The notes beneath the pieces are model-generated. The model searched no databases. It saw only the letters and a program-made list of their open reading frames with translations, and was not told where the DNA came from. A stretch of 64,000 nt of DNA, taken from positions 1,302,001 to 1,366,000 of the forward strand of contig JAUCEF010000001.1 in NCBI GenBank assembly GCA_033558025.1. Reading direction: 5' to 3'. This document shows positions 10,834 through 22,098 of this stretch, in pieces. The position numbers and the translations under genes were made by a program. Position 1 is the first letter of the stretch, and every line of letters begins with the position of its first letter. The stretch is from Phytophthora sp. 'mugwort' (Eukaryota > Oomycota > Peronosporomycetes > Peronosporales > Peronosporaceae).

Positions 10834-12531
10834 ATCTCGCGCACGCTCGACCTACACGGACGTCTCTCCCTCTGTGGTTGGTTGGGTGGTTACTTACTTA
10901 GCTACCGAGTGGCCCTTGGGCGGGACGTTTCGGTGGGCGGGGGATATGTAGCAGCGCCACCTACACAACAAAAGTGAGCGCAAGCTGCTTGGTCCGACGC
11001 CTTTAGCCTTTAATGAGCTTTGGTCGACTGACTGCCAAGCTGCGGGCTGAGTGCGGAATGAGCGAGCGCTTTCCGTTTCCCTTTCTGTCAGTCACGAGCG
11101 TCGAGCAGATTGTTCAGAGCGGGTTAGTGGTTTGTGGGTAGGGGTAGTCTACATACAAACGTCAAGTCAGCTTCTTGCAGTAAATTTATCGCCGAAGTAG
11201 GTTCGGAAAGAGCGCCCATGATCCTGATGAACCGGTGGATGCTAAAGAAGATGGAGAGCGCCAGGGCCGATTGCGTAAAGATCCTGCAGCGTTGAAGACT
11301 GCATTGCGACCGCTGCCAGCCCTGCAGCGGCCAGAGGCGACGAAATACGGCCATATTGCCGGGCTCGCCACGAGTATCAAGGAGACCCATGCGTCTACCG
11401 AGTAAAAAAAACGGACATGGTGGAGTAGTCAGAACCTCGCTTAAGTAAATGCGATGCGCTAGTGACGGGACCCTAATGGCGACTTCGACTGTACCATCTG
11501 TTGCCTACGACAGTGTACGAAACCTAGAATGAGAATTACAGTACCTATTTCCCAAGTAAGTTGTGCAAGCTTTCTTGGTTTCCCATGCGCATCGTATCAC
11601 TCAATACGGAGCGGAGGCTGTAAATGAGCTATTCGAGGCTCGCCAGTGACGCTTTATTCTTTGTATCTTGGTGCGCGGAGCACTATTATTTTTTACTGCG
11701 GACCAGAAGTTCTGGCACGTGACTCGCACGCATCTCCTTCCCGGGTACCTGGTGCTCCCCATGCATCGCCGCCCATACTGGCTACGGCCAGTCGACTCTA
11801 CAATGTCGAGTACCCATTGTGGGGTGCAGAGCGCAGCGACAATCCTTGCCGTGCTGCGAAAAAAGTCGGCAGCGCTAAATCGGGTTAGCCGGGGGAGCTT
11901 TCGGACATGGCTACTATTGTAATAAAAATAGTACTGCGCTGCAGCCTCGCAGGGAGAAGGAATGCAGGAACGCGCGGGGGGTTGTTGTACTCGAGATGCT
12001 GCTACTGCTGCTTAAAAAAAGATGGTTACCATCCGTTATGGCATAATAATAGCAGCCCCCAATGGGGATGTCTGGGTGGATAGTGCGGTAATCCGAATGA
12101 GAGTGATGCTTCTGCGGGCCGCATGCTGCGGCTCCGTCACGGGATATCATGGAAATGGATGGAATTATCTCGTGAGCAAATCTATGAAGTCGAATTGAGG
12201 ATTTCAGGTGCTTTGCTGTTACAAATAATTGTTGAGATGATTCGAATGGTCTTCAACGAGGAATATGAGATGAGAGTTTTCTATTGATGAGGTTACCTCA
12301 GGTAGCTATTCTCGACTGCTGAGCTCCGTACGCGCAAGGTGACAAGGGAGGCCGATGCTGCCGGCCATGGTAATGGCAGGGAACAGGGGCCGCCACGTCT
12401 TCCAAATCCTCTTGATCATCCTCGCAGAGTACCTCAGGAGACGGATCGAGACGATGAACAGTGTACATCAGAGCGCCAAAGTCATCATGTCATTCACACA
12501 AAATCAGCAATGAAGTTGTCTTTGCCTTTGT
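10834..12531. other. Intergenic stretch, no supported gene
   Basis: 1.7 kb between the glucan synthase start and the 3' end of the hydroxymethyltransferase. Only short ORFs occur: 88 codons on the minus strand at 11124-11390, 84 codons on the plus strand at 11668-11922, and others shorter. None has a recognisable motif or a partner exon. The right part must hold the hydroxymethyltransferase 3' UTR and the left part the glucan synthase promoter. I saw no repeat structure. Confidence 0.5.
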
Positions 12532-14040
12532 CTAATCCTTGTATTTCATGTCCTCCTCGCTGAAGCCAATAGTCGGGAACTGGCGCACGAAAGCAGTCAC
12601 ATCGTTCTTGAGTGCGCCAACCTTCTCGTTAGCCTCCGCGTCATCCGCCACGAACTCCTTAAAGTCCTTCACCTTCTTAACTCCCTGAGTGCGAGCACGT
12701 TCATTCAGCTCAGCCGTGAGCTTCACGCCGTCGTCAAGGAAGGCAGCCACCTGCTGGAAATCCTCTTCCGTGCAGCCACGCGTAGTTAATGCGGGCGCAC
12801 CCAGACGAATACCACCAGGAACAAAGGCACTCTTGTCGCCAGGCACCGTGTTCTTGTTCACCACCATGTTCGCACTCTCCAGTACGAATTCAACGCGGGC
12901 TCCATCCACACCACGTGATTTCTTCACGTCCACCAGAGCCAGGTGGTTGTCCGTACCGTTAGAAACCACATTGTAGCCACGCGTCATCAGCTCAGTCACC
13001 ATTGCACGGGAGTTGGCAATCACCTGCGTCTGATAGGCCTTGAACTCCGGGCTCTGCGCCTGCAGCAGCGCCGTACTCAGTGCAGCGATCGTGTGGTTGT
13101 GGGGTCCGCCCTGGAGTCCAGGGAACACGGCAAAATCAATCTTCTGTTGAAGGTCGTACATGACCTCCTTGCCGCTCTTCTTGTCCACGTGGTGCACACC
13201 TTTGCGGTAGAAGATCATAGCTCCACGCGGTCCGCGCAACGACTTGTGTGTCGTGGTGGTCACTACGTCCGCGTACTCGAACGGCGAGGGCACCACGCCA
13301 GCAGCCACGAGGCCACTGATGTGGGCCATGTCAGCAAGCAGAACAGCGTCCTGCTCGTCACAGATCTCGCGCATGCGTGCATAGTCAATGTGGCGCGAAT
13401 AGGCGCTGGTGCCCGCCACAATGAGCTTAGGTCGGAACAACGCAGCCGTCTTCTCCAGTCCCTCGTAATCGATCAGACCCGTGCTTTCGTCCAGACGGTA
13501 GGGCATGCTCTCGAAGAAGATGGACGTGGCAGAAATCTTCTTGCGGCCGAGCTGGTAGCCGTGCGACAGGTGGCCGCCATGAGGCAAGTCCAGCGCCATG
13601 ATGCGGTCGTGGGGAGCCAACAGCGCCGTGTATACCTGGAAGTTGGCGGGCGAGCCAGACAGCGGCTGCACGTTGACTCCCCATTGCTCCGGGTCCAGAT
13701 TGAAGGCCTCAAGCGCGCGCGCGCGGCATAACTCCTCGGCCTGGTCGATGATCTGGTTGCCGCCGTAGTAGCGCTGGCCCGGATAGCCCTCCGAGTACTT
13801 GTTGGACATGACGGAGCCCAGTGCGTCCAGCACCGCCACGGACGTACAGTTCTCGGACGCGATAAGACTGATGCAGTCGCGCTGGCGCTGCTTCTCGCGC
13901 TCGATAATGTCGAACAGCTGCGGGTCCGACTCGACCAGTGGCTTGTTCATGGCGGCTGCCCACTGTAGGCTTTCGGTGGAGGCATGACGACGCGACAGGA
14001 GCGCAGCACGGCGGGCTGGGGCGCGCAGGAAGCCATGCAT
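12532..14040 (-). CDS. SHMT: Serine hydroxymethyltransferase, probably mitochondrial
   Basis: 502 residues, the usual length for eukaryotic SHMT. It interconverts serine plus tetrahydrofolate with glycine plus 5,10-methylene-tetrahydrofolate using PLP. The PLP-lysine motif [13 protein letters not shown] is at 261-273, with the Schiff-base lysine at 266. The substrate-site segments LIASEN (59-64), [15 protein letters not shown] (80-94) and [10 protein letters not shown] (237-246) are intact. The first 25 residues ([20 protein letters not shown]...) are Arg/Ala-rich without acidic residues, as in a mitochondrial presequence. This supports the start at 14040 rather than the later Met31. There is no intron. 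A cytosolic isoform, if any, lies outside this window. Confidence 0.95.
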   Translation of the reverse strand: MHGFLRAPARRAALLSRRHASTESLQWAAAMNKPLVESDPQLFDIIEREKQRQRDCISLIASENCTSVAVLDALGSVMSNKYSEGYPGQRYYGGNQIIDQAEELCRARALEAFNLDPEQWGVNVQPLSGSPANFQVYTALLAPHDRIMALDLPHGGHLSHGYQLGRKKISATSIFFESMPYRLDESTGLIDYEGLEKTAALFRPKLIVAGTSAYSRHIDYARMREICDEQDAVLLADMAHISGLVAAGVVPSPFEYADVVTTTTHKSLRGPRGAMIFYRKGVHHVDKKSGKEVMYDLQQKIDFAVFPGLQGGPHNHTIAALSTALLQAQSPEFKAYQTQVIANSRAMVTELMTRGYNVVSNGTDNHLALVDVKKSRGVDGARVEFVLESANMVVNKNTVPGDKSAFVPGGIRLGAPALTTRGCTEEDFQQVAAFLDDGVKLTAELNERARTQGVKKVKDFKEFVADDAEANEKVGALKNDVTAFVRQFPTIGFSEEDMKYKD

Positions 14041-14396
14041 CTTGTGGCTGGAACGGGGGATATGCGGGAATGGCTCGGGTGGGGCTGCACTTCCGCAAAT
14101 GGTCGCTCCAAAACTTTACGTCTTGAGGTCACATTGAAATGCATTTCCAAGGTGATTTGCTGAAAGAAAAGACGCAAGAAGTCGGTACTGTACCAAAGGG
14201 TATTAATTTATACGGTGTCAAAGTTTACGAGTGGTTCTTACAATTTGAGGCACTTGTTTAACGCGAGGGCCAATCGATGTTTGGATGCCGCAGTAGACTG
14301 GGCGATTACGCAGTTTTACCGCAGTTGAAGCAGTTGGTTGCAGCATCGGCTTGCTATGCTGTTGCTGTATGTTTCCTCTTATTCGACCATCGCCTT
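14041..14396. other. Intergenic spacer, promoter of the SHMT gene
   Basis: 356 bases between the SHMT start and the 3' end of the upstream methyltransferase gene, both on the minus strand. It contains only short unsupported ORFs. A minus-strand CCATTCCCGCATAT stretch about 25-40 bases before the SHMT ATG loosely resembles the oomycete initiator. Confidence 0.35.
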
Positions 14397-15497
14397 CTAG
14401 TTACTTCGCTCTGCTACGCTGCCCCGCTCAATTTCCCACACGTCGATCCGGTCAGTGGAAAACTCTGCATGTAAACTGGCCGCTGGGGCGCGCGTCTTAA
14501 CGAGGTGGTGGCGCTCCAGCTCGCTGAAGAGCAGTCGGTCCGATATAATGCTACGCTTCTGATACGACATGAGGATGCGGGTCTTCACGGTTGAATGGTG
14601 CAGCAGTGTATCGAATGTCGCCACGAGCGGTGCGATGAGCTCCTCAACCCACACGACGTCCGACGCCAGCAAGAAATCGATGTCTCCCAAGTCCGTCGGC
14701 GGGTTGAACCAGTCCAGCACTCTAGTAGAGATATCGCTTTCGATGGGCCTGTTGACGCTAGCTGCAAGCTTCATCGTCTCCGCCACGTTCTTAGTGAGGT
14801 TATCGACAACATAGTCCAAGTCCGACAGGATCACTTGTTTTGCTCCCAACAGCGCCGCAGAGATCCCCACCAATCCCGTCCCAGCCCCTAGCTCCACGAT
14901 TCGACTCCCAGCAATGTCATCACGGCGCTGGTTCTCCAGATACTTGGCCAGCACCACCGATCCGTCCCACGTCGTCAGTCCCGTGCCTTTGCCCGAGTTG
15001 CCAATTTCGCCAATATGCACCTCCCTTCCGTCAATCACGAACTTGTCACCAGCTATCACATCGAACCCGAAGATTCTCGAGGGTAGTGCTAGACACGTAT
15101 GGGCCGGGACCAATGCGTCGGCGTTGGCAAGCGTGACGCTCAATCTCGATCGACGTCCTTTTAGCTGCGAAAGCTCTTCGAGCGGCGCAAACATTTGTTG
15201 CTTCACGTCGTAGATCTCAATCGTCATATCCAGCGATGAAGAATCTCGATCCTCTGCATTGTTCATCGCTAAACGCTCCGCCAATCGTTGGCGAAGCACT
15301 TCCTGCAGTTCAGTCAATGAAGCAGGGTGGTCAGCCAGTCGCAGCATCATCGGACCCTGCAGCGTCTCCGGTAGTCCAAGCTGCTGCTGCAACTCCACAC
15401 GCAACGTCAGTGGTTGAGGTGTAGACGCCATATTGGTTGTAATAAATACAGACAGCACTGAAGCGAGTAGCGTCAGGATATACAGCAGCGCTTTCAT
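14397..15497 (-). CDS. METTL21-like (Methyltransf_16) protein-lysine methyltransferase
   Basis: The C-terminal 230 residues form a class I SAM methyltransferase of the METTL21/EEF-lysine family. Visible are the W of TTWDGSVVLAKYL, motif I VELGAGTGLVGIS, the acidic loop SDLDYV, and the family motif ASDVVWVEEL in place of DPPY. The family methylates lysines of chaperones and elongation factors; the substrate here is unknown. In frame, the first ATG is at 15497 and gives a hydrophobic leader (MKALLYILTLLASVLSVFI) that could be a signal anchor. Starting at the second ATG (15428, MASTPQPLTL) would remove it and give a 343-residue soluble enzyme preceded by a ubiquitin-like N-terminal region. I chose the longer form (366 residues), but the shorter is nearly as likely. 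It is transcribed divergently from the PH gene. Confidence 0.82.
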   Translation of the reverse strand: MKALLYILTLLASVLSVFITTNMASTPQPLTLRVELQQQLGLPETLQGPMMLRLADHPASLTELQEVLRQRLAERLAMNNAEDRDSSSLDMTIEIYDVKQQMFAPLEELSQLKGRRSRLSVTLANADALVPAHTCLALPSRIFGFDVIAGDKFVIDGREVHIGEIGNSGKGTGLTTWDGSVVLAKYLENQRRDDIAGSRIVELGAGTGLVGISAALLGAKQVILSDLDYVVDNLTKNVAETMKLAASVNRPIESDISTRVLDWFNPPTDLGDIDFLLASDVVWVEELIAPLVATFDTLLHHSTVKTRILMSYQKRSIISDRLLFSELERHHLVKTRAPAASLHAEFSTDRIDVWEIERGSVAERSN

Positions 15498-15768
15498 TAC
15501 GTCAGCGACATCCAAGACTTAACTGACGAACTAAACACCTAGCGCCACATCACTTACGTACACTTTATGTACTCACCCGAAAATAGAATTTAGGCTGCTA
15601 AGTTTGCAGCTATATTCGGGTGAGCAACTTCAACTCCTGCTAATCGGCGATAAGATAAGATGTCGAGGCCGTGGGGGTGCTTACGGCTTCAACGTTCGGG
15701 CGGTCGGCACTTTACTATCCACTTTCCACTAGACAGCTATCTCGAGCGACGACGAAGCCACGGCGAGC
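15498..15768. promoter_or_regulatory. Divergent promoter region with a 15-bp inverted repeat
   Basis: Shared upstream region of the methyltransferase (minus) and PH protein (plus) genes. It contains CTCACCCGAAAATAG at 15572-15586 and its near-perfect reverse complement CTATATTCGGGTGAG at 15610-15624 (one mismatch), separated by 23 bases. This could be a binding site for a dimeric factor controlling both genes. That role is inference from position and symmetry only. Confidence 0.35.
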
Positions 15769-16215
15769 ATGAAGACCCCAGCTGAACGCGGCGCCACACC
15801 CATCAGCGGCTACCTCTACAAGATGAAGGCCAAGGAGCGGGTACTCACACCGCAGTGGACCAAGCGCTTCTTTGCCCTCGAAGGCATGAAGCTCAAATAC
15901 TACCAGCACGAGAACTCGCACGAGGCGTCCAAAGTCATCGACTTGCTGGGCATCGAGTCCATCCGGCGCTTCGAGAATGGCGACCACGGCGTCTACAGCT
16001 TCGTAGTCAAAGCCCCCGAGCGTAGCTACTTCCTGCGCGCCGAGAGCAAAGGCGACATGAAGCGCTGGGTCCGTGGCCTCAAAGATCAGCAAGATTTGTG
16101 GCGCGCCAAGCAGGAAAAGACGAGTCCACTGGCCGACCCAGCTGTGCGCAGACCCAAGCACTACAGCGATTTCCCGCTCGTGCCACAGAGCAACTCTAGC
16201 AGTCTCCGCGCTTAA
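15769..16215 (+). CDS. Small pleckstrin-homology (PH) domain protein
   Basis: 148 residues, almost entirely one PH domain at about 10-108. The opening strand is GYLYKMKAKERVLTPQWTKR, followed by FFALEGMKLKYY, a central variable loop, YFLRAESKGDMKRW and the invariant tryptophan of the final helix (KRWVRGLKDQQ). PH domains bind phosphoinositides or proteins at membranes. Lys and Arg in the first loop suggest lipid binding, but specificity cannot be read here. A basic, Ser-rich 40-residue tail follows. It is a single exon, starting 20 bases after the last in-frame stop. Confidence 0.85.
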   Translation: MKTPAERGATPISGYLYKMKAKERVLTPQWTKRFFALEGMKLKYYQHENSHEASKVIDLLGIESIRRFENGDHGVYSFVVKAPERSYFLRAESKGDMKRWVRGLKDQQDLWRAKQEKTSPLADPAVRRPKHYSDFPLVPQSNSSSLRA

Positions 16216-16396
16216 TACGAAATCGACTCAGTTTTATCACTCATCGTATTGACTCCACCACACTTAAAATTCAAGTCAGCTGCAACTTCTTATAAAGTGT
16301 GGAGTCCATTCACACAATCCACTTAACTTTCTGGGACAGTAGCAACTTTTTCCGCCTCTTTTTCACTTTTTTTTTTACTCGCCTAAAAGTTTCATT

Positions 16397-19300
16397 CTAT
16401 AAACCCGCGAATTTGGCCCAGCCCGGTGCGCTCTCACACAGCGCGCGGATCAGCGCGTGTCGCTTCTCTGAATCCTGTAGCAGACGCGCAAGGTCCGGCA
16501 CCAGACGTCCCACGAAGTCGGGGTCGAAGGAGTCCATTAAATATTGGTAAAACTCGTGCGCCGTGATCTGCTCGTTGCCGTATTTGCGCGTATGGGACGT
16601 GAACGACTTCATCTTTTTTGGATCGCCACTGAATGCCGCCAATACAGATTCCAAGATGGACTTGTGTAGTAACTGCGCTTCTTCTCCGACAACAGGCTCA
16701 ATGTCCTTAATTGGCAGCGGAATCGTCACCTTGTTGCGCATACGTCCAGCCGAGGAAGATCCCGCTCTCTTACGTCCTTCAGATGGAGGAGACACTAGTG
16801 AGTTGCGCTGTTGCTTCTTCGACTCTTTCTCTTTCTTTAATTGCCCCTTATAACGTGCAAACGCCTCCAGCAATGCATTCTGCTTCTCCTCAGTGGATAA
16901 AAGCTTTGCAGAGTTCGGAATGATTTTGTTAGCACATTTCGACCCCACACATTGTCGCACTTGTTCACAGAATTCATCGGCTGTGATCTCATCCAGGCCA
17001 AACTGCCGCGAAATGTCCTTAAATTGCTCGAGCACTGGATCTTCGTTGCCTGGCGAATGCTTTCCAGCCCAAACAGTAATGATGGACATAATCTCAGCAT
17101 AAATCGCCTTGGTCTCCTGCGAGTTCTGTTGCCGCTCCTCTTCTTGACACTGGCGTTCCTCAGCTTCCTGCTTCAATCGTTCAGCTTTTGTCGTTTCAGC
17201 AGCAGCACGGGCGGCAGCAGCCTCCTCATAAATGGCTTGATATTCCTTGGTCTGGTTTTGACGGTACGCCTTCTTAAATTCTGTCACAAACTCATCTAAG
17301 ATCGTAAAATACTCCATGGGGCCAACCTTCCGCGGATCTTCACCAAAAGAGCTAACCAACTCTTGATAAGACGTTTCTAGGCCGTTAAAATCGCGTCCTA
17401 GCTCCTCCAACACTTCTTCAGCGTCCTTTGCAAATGGAGTCATTACCTCGTAGAATTTATCACCTTCGATATGATCGCTCTTAGAAGCACGTACTTGGCC
17501 TTTCAGCATGGCTAGTTCGGTATTGTACGAGGATAGGTCGGCGCGTAGTTGGTCCAGTGACAGTCTCTTGGCCTCAACGATATGAGGGACTTCTCCAGCG
17601 AAAGTAATGACGTCCGGGGCCTTCTCTTCAAGCTGACGCAGCAAGAAGTGCATCAAGGTGACACGAGGGTCCACTGACTTCAGTGTATGCAGCTTCATGA
17701 GCGTGTCAAGCTTGAAACCGTAAGCACCACCACGCGGCGTGCTGCCATTCAAGTAGTTACCAATAGCGAGGATATGCTCCAGGACACGGCGGAACTTGTC
17801 GCTCTCTGCCACTTGATCAGTGGCAGCAACTAGCGTATCCAACTGAGCTTGCGTTTCTAGAATACGATTCTCAAATTGTAATTTGTATCGGAAGCATTTG
17901 ATACGCTGAGTGTAGCGCGGAATAGTCAGCAAGTCGAGGAAGAACTTCTCCACGTTTCCAAGCAGCTTAACGTCTCCATCGTAATTTTTGAGCATATCGA
18001 TTTCCTCCAAAGTTGGCGAGATGGAGATCAGTACGTTCAGTACTTCAGAACCCAGTTTCTGACCGTCCAGAGCGTAGATAGCATTCTTAATATCCTCCGC
18101 TGACATTTTGAAGCGAGCAATAGCGATCGACACATTTTGTTGTCTTTTCGGATCAAACAAAAGTACTTCCTTAGGCTGGGATGGCACCTTTTCAGCCTCC
18201 TTTTTCTTCTCATCCAGCTTTTTCGATGCATCTACCGGGTTCTTGCGGAACATCCACTCCATTTCGTCCACATCGAGCTCGGCATGCGAATCATTCAACT
18301 TCATCCACACGGTGCTGCTGACTACATTGACAGGCACACGAGTCCAAAAGAGCGGGCGCAGCTCGACATTTGGTTTAACAGTCTCCTTCTTCGGAAGTTG
18401 AGGCTCTTCGGGCTTTTTGGGGACAGGTTTCTTGTTCGCCTTTAAAGCTAAACTTGCTTGCAACGCCGATGGGTCCACTTTCACCGCTTCTGTTGGAGGA
18501 GGAAGCCCTGCAAGAAGGCCTCCGCCAGGACTACCACTCGCCTTCTGGTTAGGAGATGCCGCATCCGGTGTGTCTAACAAATCCGCATTCAAACCTGCGG
18601 CACTCATTTTCATCTTTACTTGCTCAGAAGGCATCCCCATCTTCACCAACTTGAAGAATTTCTCGTAAGCTGGATCTTCCTTCACCGTCATCATCTGGTT
18701 GGACGAGGCTGCTGGCGCGGCAGCACTCCCGGATCCGGGCATCGGTGCATCCGGTGTATCAAGAAGGTCTGGGTTTAGACTGCTAGCACTCATCTTCAGC
18801 TTCACTTGTTCAGCTGGCATTCCCATCTTCAAAAGCTTGAAAAACTTAGCGTACTGCTCGTCGTCCTTAACCAGGATACTACTCGATGCTGCCGTCGACG
18901 CTGATACGTTATCTGCGCTCATAGAGCCCCCAATAATGGCATCTGGATCATCAAGGACCGATGAATCCACACCCGACGCTTGCATTTTCATCTTCACTTG
19001 TTCAGCAGGGAGTCCCATCTTCAGCAACTTAAAGAACTTCAAATAGTCCGGGTGATCTTTCGCAGCGACACCCGTTCCATTGCTAATGGGTGCTGCTTCT
19101 GCAGCAGCTAGTGCAGGTGCTGCCTGGGCTGCTTCTCCCGACGAGCTAAGATCATTTACCTGTGCTTCGGCAGCGGCCGTGGCGGCAGCAGCAGCCGCCG
19201 CAGCAGCCTCCGACACTGCACGCGCGTGCTCCTCCTCTCTTTCCAGTCGACGATGCTCTGCATCTGAGATCTTGCGTTTAAACTTCTCCACGCGATTTCG

Positions 19301-20212
19301 CAGCTTCTCGTTTTCAGCCTTGAGTAGCACCACGAGTTCCTCGTACTCCTTTGCCTTCGCTGCGTCCGCATCGTCATCTCCCTCGGGGGTCTCCGAATCG
19401 ACTTTCTTCCTCATCGATACATCCTCCTCCGGCTCCTGTTCCACAGGCGCATCATCTTCCGATCCATCTGTCGGCTCTGTTGGAGATCCGCTGTTCTCGT
19501 CAATGACCAGGAGGTTCGTCCCCAACGAGTCTCGAAAGCCACGATTACCTCGATCCACGTCTGTCGTCCCTACGCCGTCCACACTCACGGGCGAAATGAG
19601 CTGCTGGCGCACCGACGTACCGCACTCAATGCAAAACTTGACTCGTGGCGGCAGTTCGTAGCCGCACTCGATACAGAACTTGGCCGTGCTCGCCAACTAT
19701 CAATTAGCACAACAAAAAGCACCCGTTAGTACTAAACACCTGGCAAAGGATCCACTTCAACTTGAAGCATTCCAAAATACACTCACACTAGTGACTTGAG
19801 GCGCGTTGTTGGGGGCGAAAGATGAGGACGACGAGAAGCTGCGGCGTTTGCTCACCGAAGGCCGCGAGCCCGTAATCTCGAGCGTGGCGTCGTCGTCCAG
19901 ACAGCCCATGCAGTACCACTGCGGCCGCGTGCGCTCCGGTTTCTTACGATCGATGGCCTTGAGTCCGCACTCCTTGCACACCGCAATGTGGCAGCTGCGG
20001 CAGTGATGGCGGCGTCGCAGGATGTTGAACGACTTAGTGCACACGCCGCACTCGGGCTCGCGCGCGAACGCGTCGTCTGGCGCGAGGTTGAGCTTGCTGC
20101 CGAGCGATACGCGCGCGCGAGACGTGGTGGGCGTCGCGGCGGCGGCTGCGGCGGCGGGTCCCAAGCCATCGGCGTTCGTGGGCGAGAACAGGCCTTGGCG
20201 CGCGCCCTCCAT
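16397..20212 (-). CDS. Chimeric formin: FYVE finger, zinc ribbon, three CCDC53-type repeats and FH2 domain
   Basis: Two exons, 20212-19787 and 19696-16397, joined over a 90-base GT-AG intron (GTGAGT; branch-like TACTAAC; GATAG). Phase is 0 on both sides, giving 1241 residues. Exon 2 has no ATG near its beginning (it opens with TTG), so it must be spliced to exon 1. Residues about 52-106 are a FYVE-type finger with the RRRHHCR core and eight Cys/His positions. About 149-170 is a double CxxCG zinc ribbon. A coiled coil lies near 260-305. Three repeats near 356-392, 425-462 and 489-527 match the C-terminal motif of the WASH subunit CCDC53 (KMGLPAEQVKMKM). About 590-960 is an FH2 actin-nucleating domain. 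Two related helical modules end the protein. FYVE suggests PI3P-rich endosomes as the site of action. The start at 20212 is the first in-frame ATG; an extra 5' exon is possible. Confidence 0.85.
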
Positions 20213-21282
20213 GCCGGTCGAGAGCTGCTCGATGTGCTGCTTCTCTTCTTCTGACTCCGGAGCGGCGCTTTGCTCCCCTCGGATGCATTCGTTCTCGCAG
20301 GTTGGGTATGTGTTTTCACAAGCTACTGACGCATGTCGCAAGATTCACAATACTTGTCCAACGTGCGGTGAAGCAACCCATGATGATGACGGCAACTTTG
20401 CATAGCGCCAATGGACCGACGGGATGTTGGTTGGGGGCGGACTGCCAGGATTCACGCGTGTCGCTCTTGGAGCCGACTTCAAGTGCGCTGGACTTCGTGG
20501 CGTAAGCGCATCTTTCGGAGCATTCGTCTGCGCTTGGCTCACGATCGACGGCGGCGTTGAAATGGGACAGCGAAGACGGCACCATTCCTGCCGTCGGGCC
20601 GTGCTCTCTGGCGAACAATTCTGCCGTGGTCGTCCAGTGCGCTGTGAGAATGGATAACCGGGGACAGCCAACATGCGGAGCGCTGTTGGCGGCAGTATGT
20701 ATTGTTGACAGTGCTGCAGACTTGTACAGATCCAACGCTGCATGCAAATCAAGTGACTGCATCGACTAGCGATCTGTATCCTTGTCTGATGTGTCGATTT
20801 CTCATTGTTATTCGTCATGTTGGCAAAAAGGTTGTGGGGGCGGCGCTGGCACACCCCACAGGCTTCGCCTGTTTCATGTAAACTGAGCATACCTGCGGCT
20901 ATTGTCGATGGATTCATATCATGGCAAGCTTCTTCGCGCTTGGCACCCCAAATCTGGAGACCGCCAACAACCGCGTGTGAGTTCAAATTGATGCGCATGC
21001 CAACTGCTTTTCACGACGGCGGAAAACCGTTTTTGCCGATGCCTTAGTCGACGGTCCACCCTGATGGGCGACGTTCCCATCAACTTGCTAGGGCGTTCGC
21101 AGCCGTGACAAACTTCACAAGCCGTTAACTCACTTCAACAAGATGTAGCCAATTGCTTTAAGCAGGTATCCCGTTATTCCCGCTAAACGACTTTGGCAGG
21201 ATTGTGATTTGTGCCTGGACACGCAGTAAAGCAGCGGACAGAAAGCGTTCAAGCTCCAAGTCAAAAGCTTCGCCCGTCAAAG
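20213..21282. other. Intergenic stretch, no supported gene
   Basis: About 1.07 kb. The longest ORF is 217 codons on the minus strand (20345-20998) and lacks any motif or compositional signature I recognise. Overlapping ORFs exist on the plus strand. The region contains no clear repeat. It may carry the formin promoter and possibly decayed mobile sequence, but I cannot support either. Confidence 0.35.
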
Positions 21283-21570
21283 ATGCTGCTCAAGCTCCTC
21301 GAGAAGCTGCCGCTGAGCCAGGGCGGCAAAGTGTTCGTCGGCACATCCGTCTGCCTGACCATCTGCGCCTACCCGGTTATCCGTAAACGTATGCCCTGCT
21401 GTGCTACTGTCCCCTGTCAGTCCCTAATGTAGCTGACCCCAATGTACGTGTCTGTCCTCCTCCTCCCTGAAGAGCAAAAGGCTGGCCACGACCTCTTCTC
21501 GTCTGAGCGACCGCAGGACATTGTGGACCAGGAGGTCAAAGCTCGTCGTGAGAAGCTTAACATCAAGTAG
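21283..21570 (+). CDS. Tiny spliced single-pass membrane protein, weakly Pet117-like
   Basis: Two exons, 21283-21388 and 21473-21570, with an 84-base GT-AG intron (GTATGC ... CCTGAAG) in phase 1, giving 67 residues. Reading through the intron meets a stop after 14 codons. Splicing gives a coherent protein: an amphipathic start (MLLKLLEKLP), one hydrophobic segment (VFVGTSVCLTICAYPVI) preceded by GGK, then a charged helix ending EVKARREKLNIK. The layout (basic start, GTS in a short membrane helix, charged C-terminal helix) recalls the cytochrome oxidase assembly factor Pet117. Similarity by eye is slight, so this is only a suggestion. Its compactness and clean splicing make it likely to be a real gene. 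Confidence 0.6.
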
Positions 21571-22098
21571 AGCCTTCAGCACTCGATCGTAGAGCGAAGT
21601 GCAGCATTCAACTTTTATTCGGACCTCTCCATTTTTGTGGTGGAGAATGGAATACACTCGAGATCGTGCCCTCTAGGACTCTGCTGGTACTTATGACGTC
21701 TTGTTATTTAGCGACGCTGAGCTGCACGTTGTGATGTGCCGTCGTAACGCGGACATTGAGTCGCAACGACGACTAGCACGTCGTCCATAAGACGCAATGT
21801 TACTGCAGTATTAGTGAATCGTACTAAGATACACCGTCACTGTTAGATAGTTCTAGAGGGGGCGGGCAACGTCAAGTACAGTAGCAGACTTCCGCTTTAA
21901 AACTGCATGACATGTCTCCAATGTCGCTAGCTACCGCCGCCTTGACGCTCGAATTTCCAGCCTGAAAGACTTGTCGTTCTTGGACCAAAAGTGCTCCGAC
22001 TTGGCACATGATTCAGGACTTCGCACGAAACATCTTTGGCGCCGTCATCCTTGAAACCACCGACGAAATTCCTCCTCCCGATCGGCACCACTGTCATT
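21571..22098. other. Intergenic stretch between convergent genes
   Basis: 528 bases between the 3' ends of the small membrane-protein gene (plus) and the U-box gene (minus). It holds short unsupported ORFs only and presumably both 3' UTRs. I see no repeat or RNA gene. Confidence 0.4.

Noticed and set aside
12943..13731. 262-codon plus-strand ORF opposite SHMT
   Set aside because: Antisense shadow rich in Val, Arg and His; SHMT motifs on the other strand are intact.
20345..20998. 217-codon minus-strand ORF upstream of the formin
   Set aside because: No motif, ordinary composition and overlapping ORFs on both strands; insufficient support for a gene.
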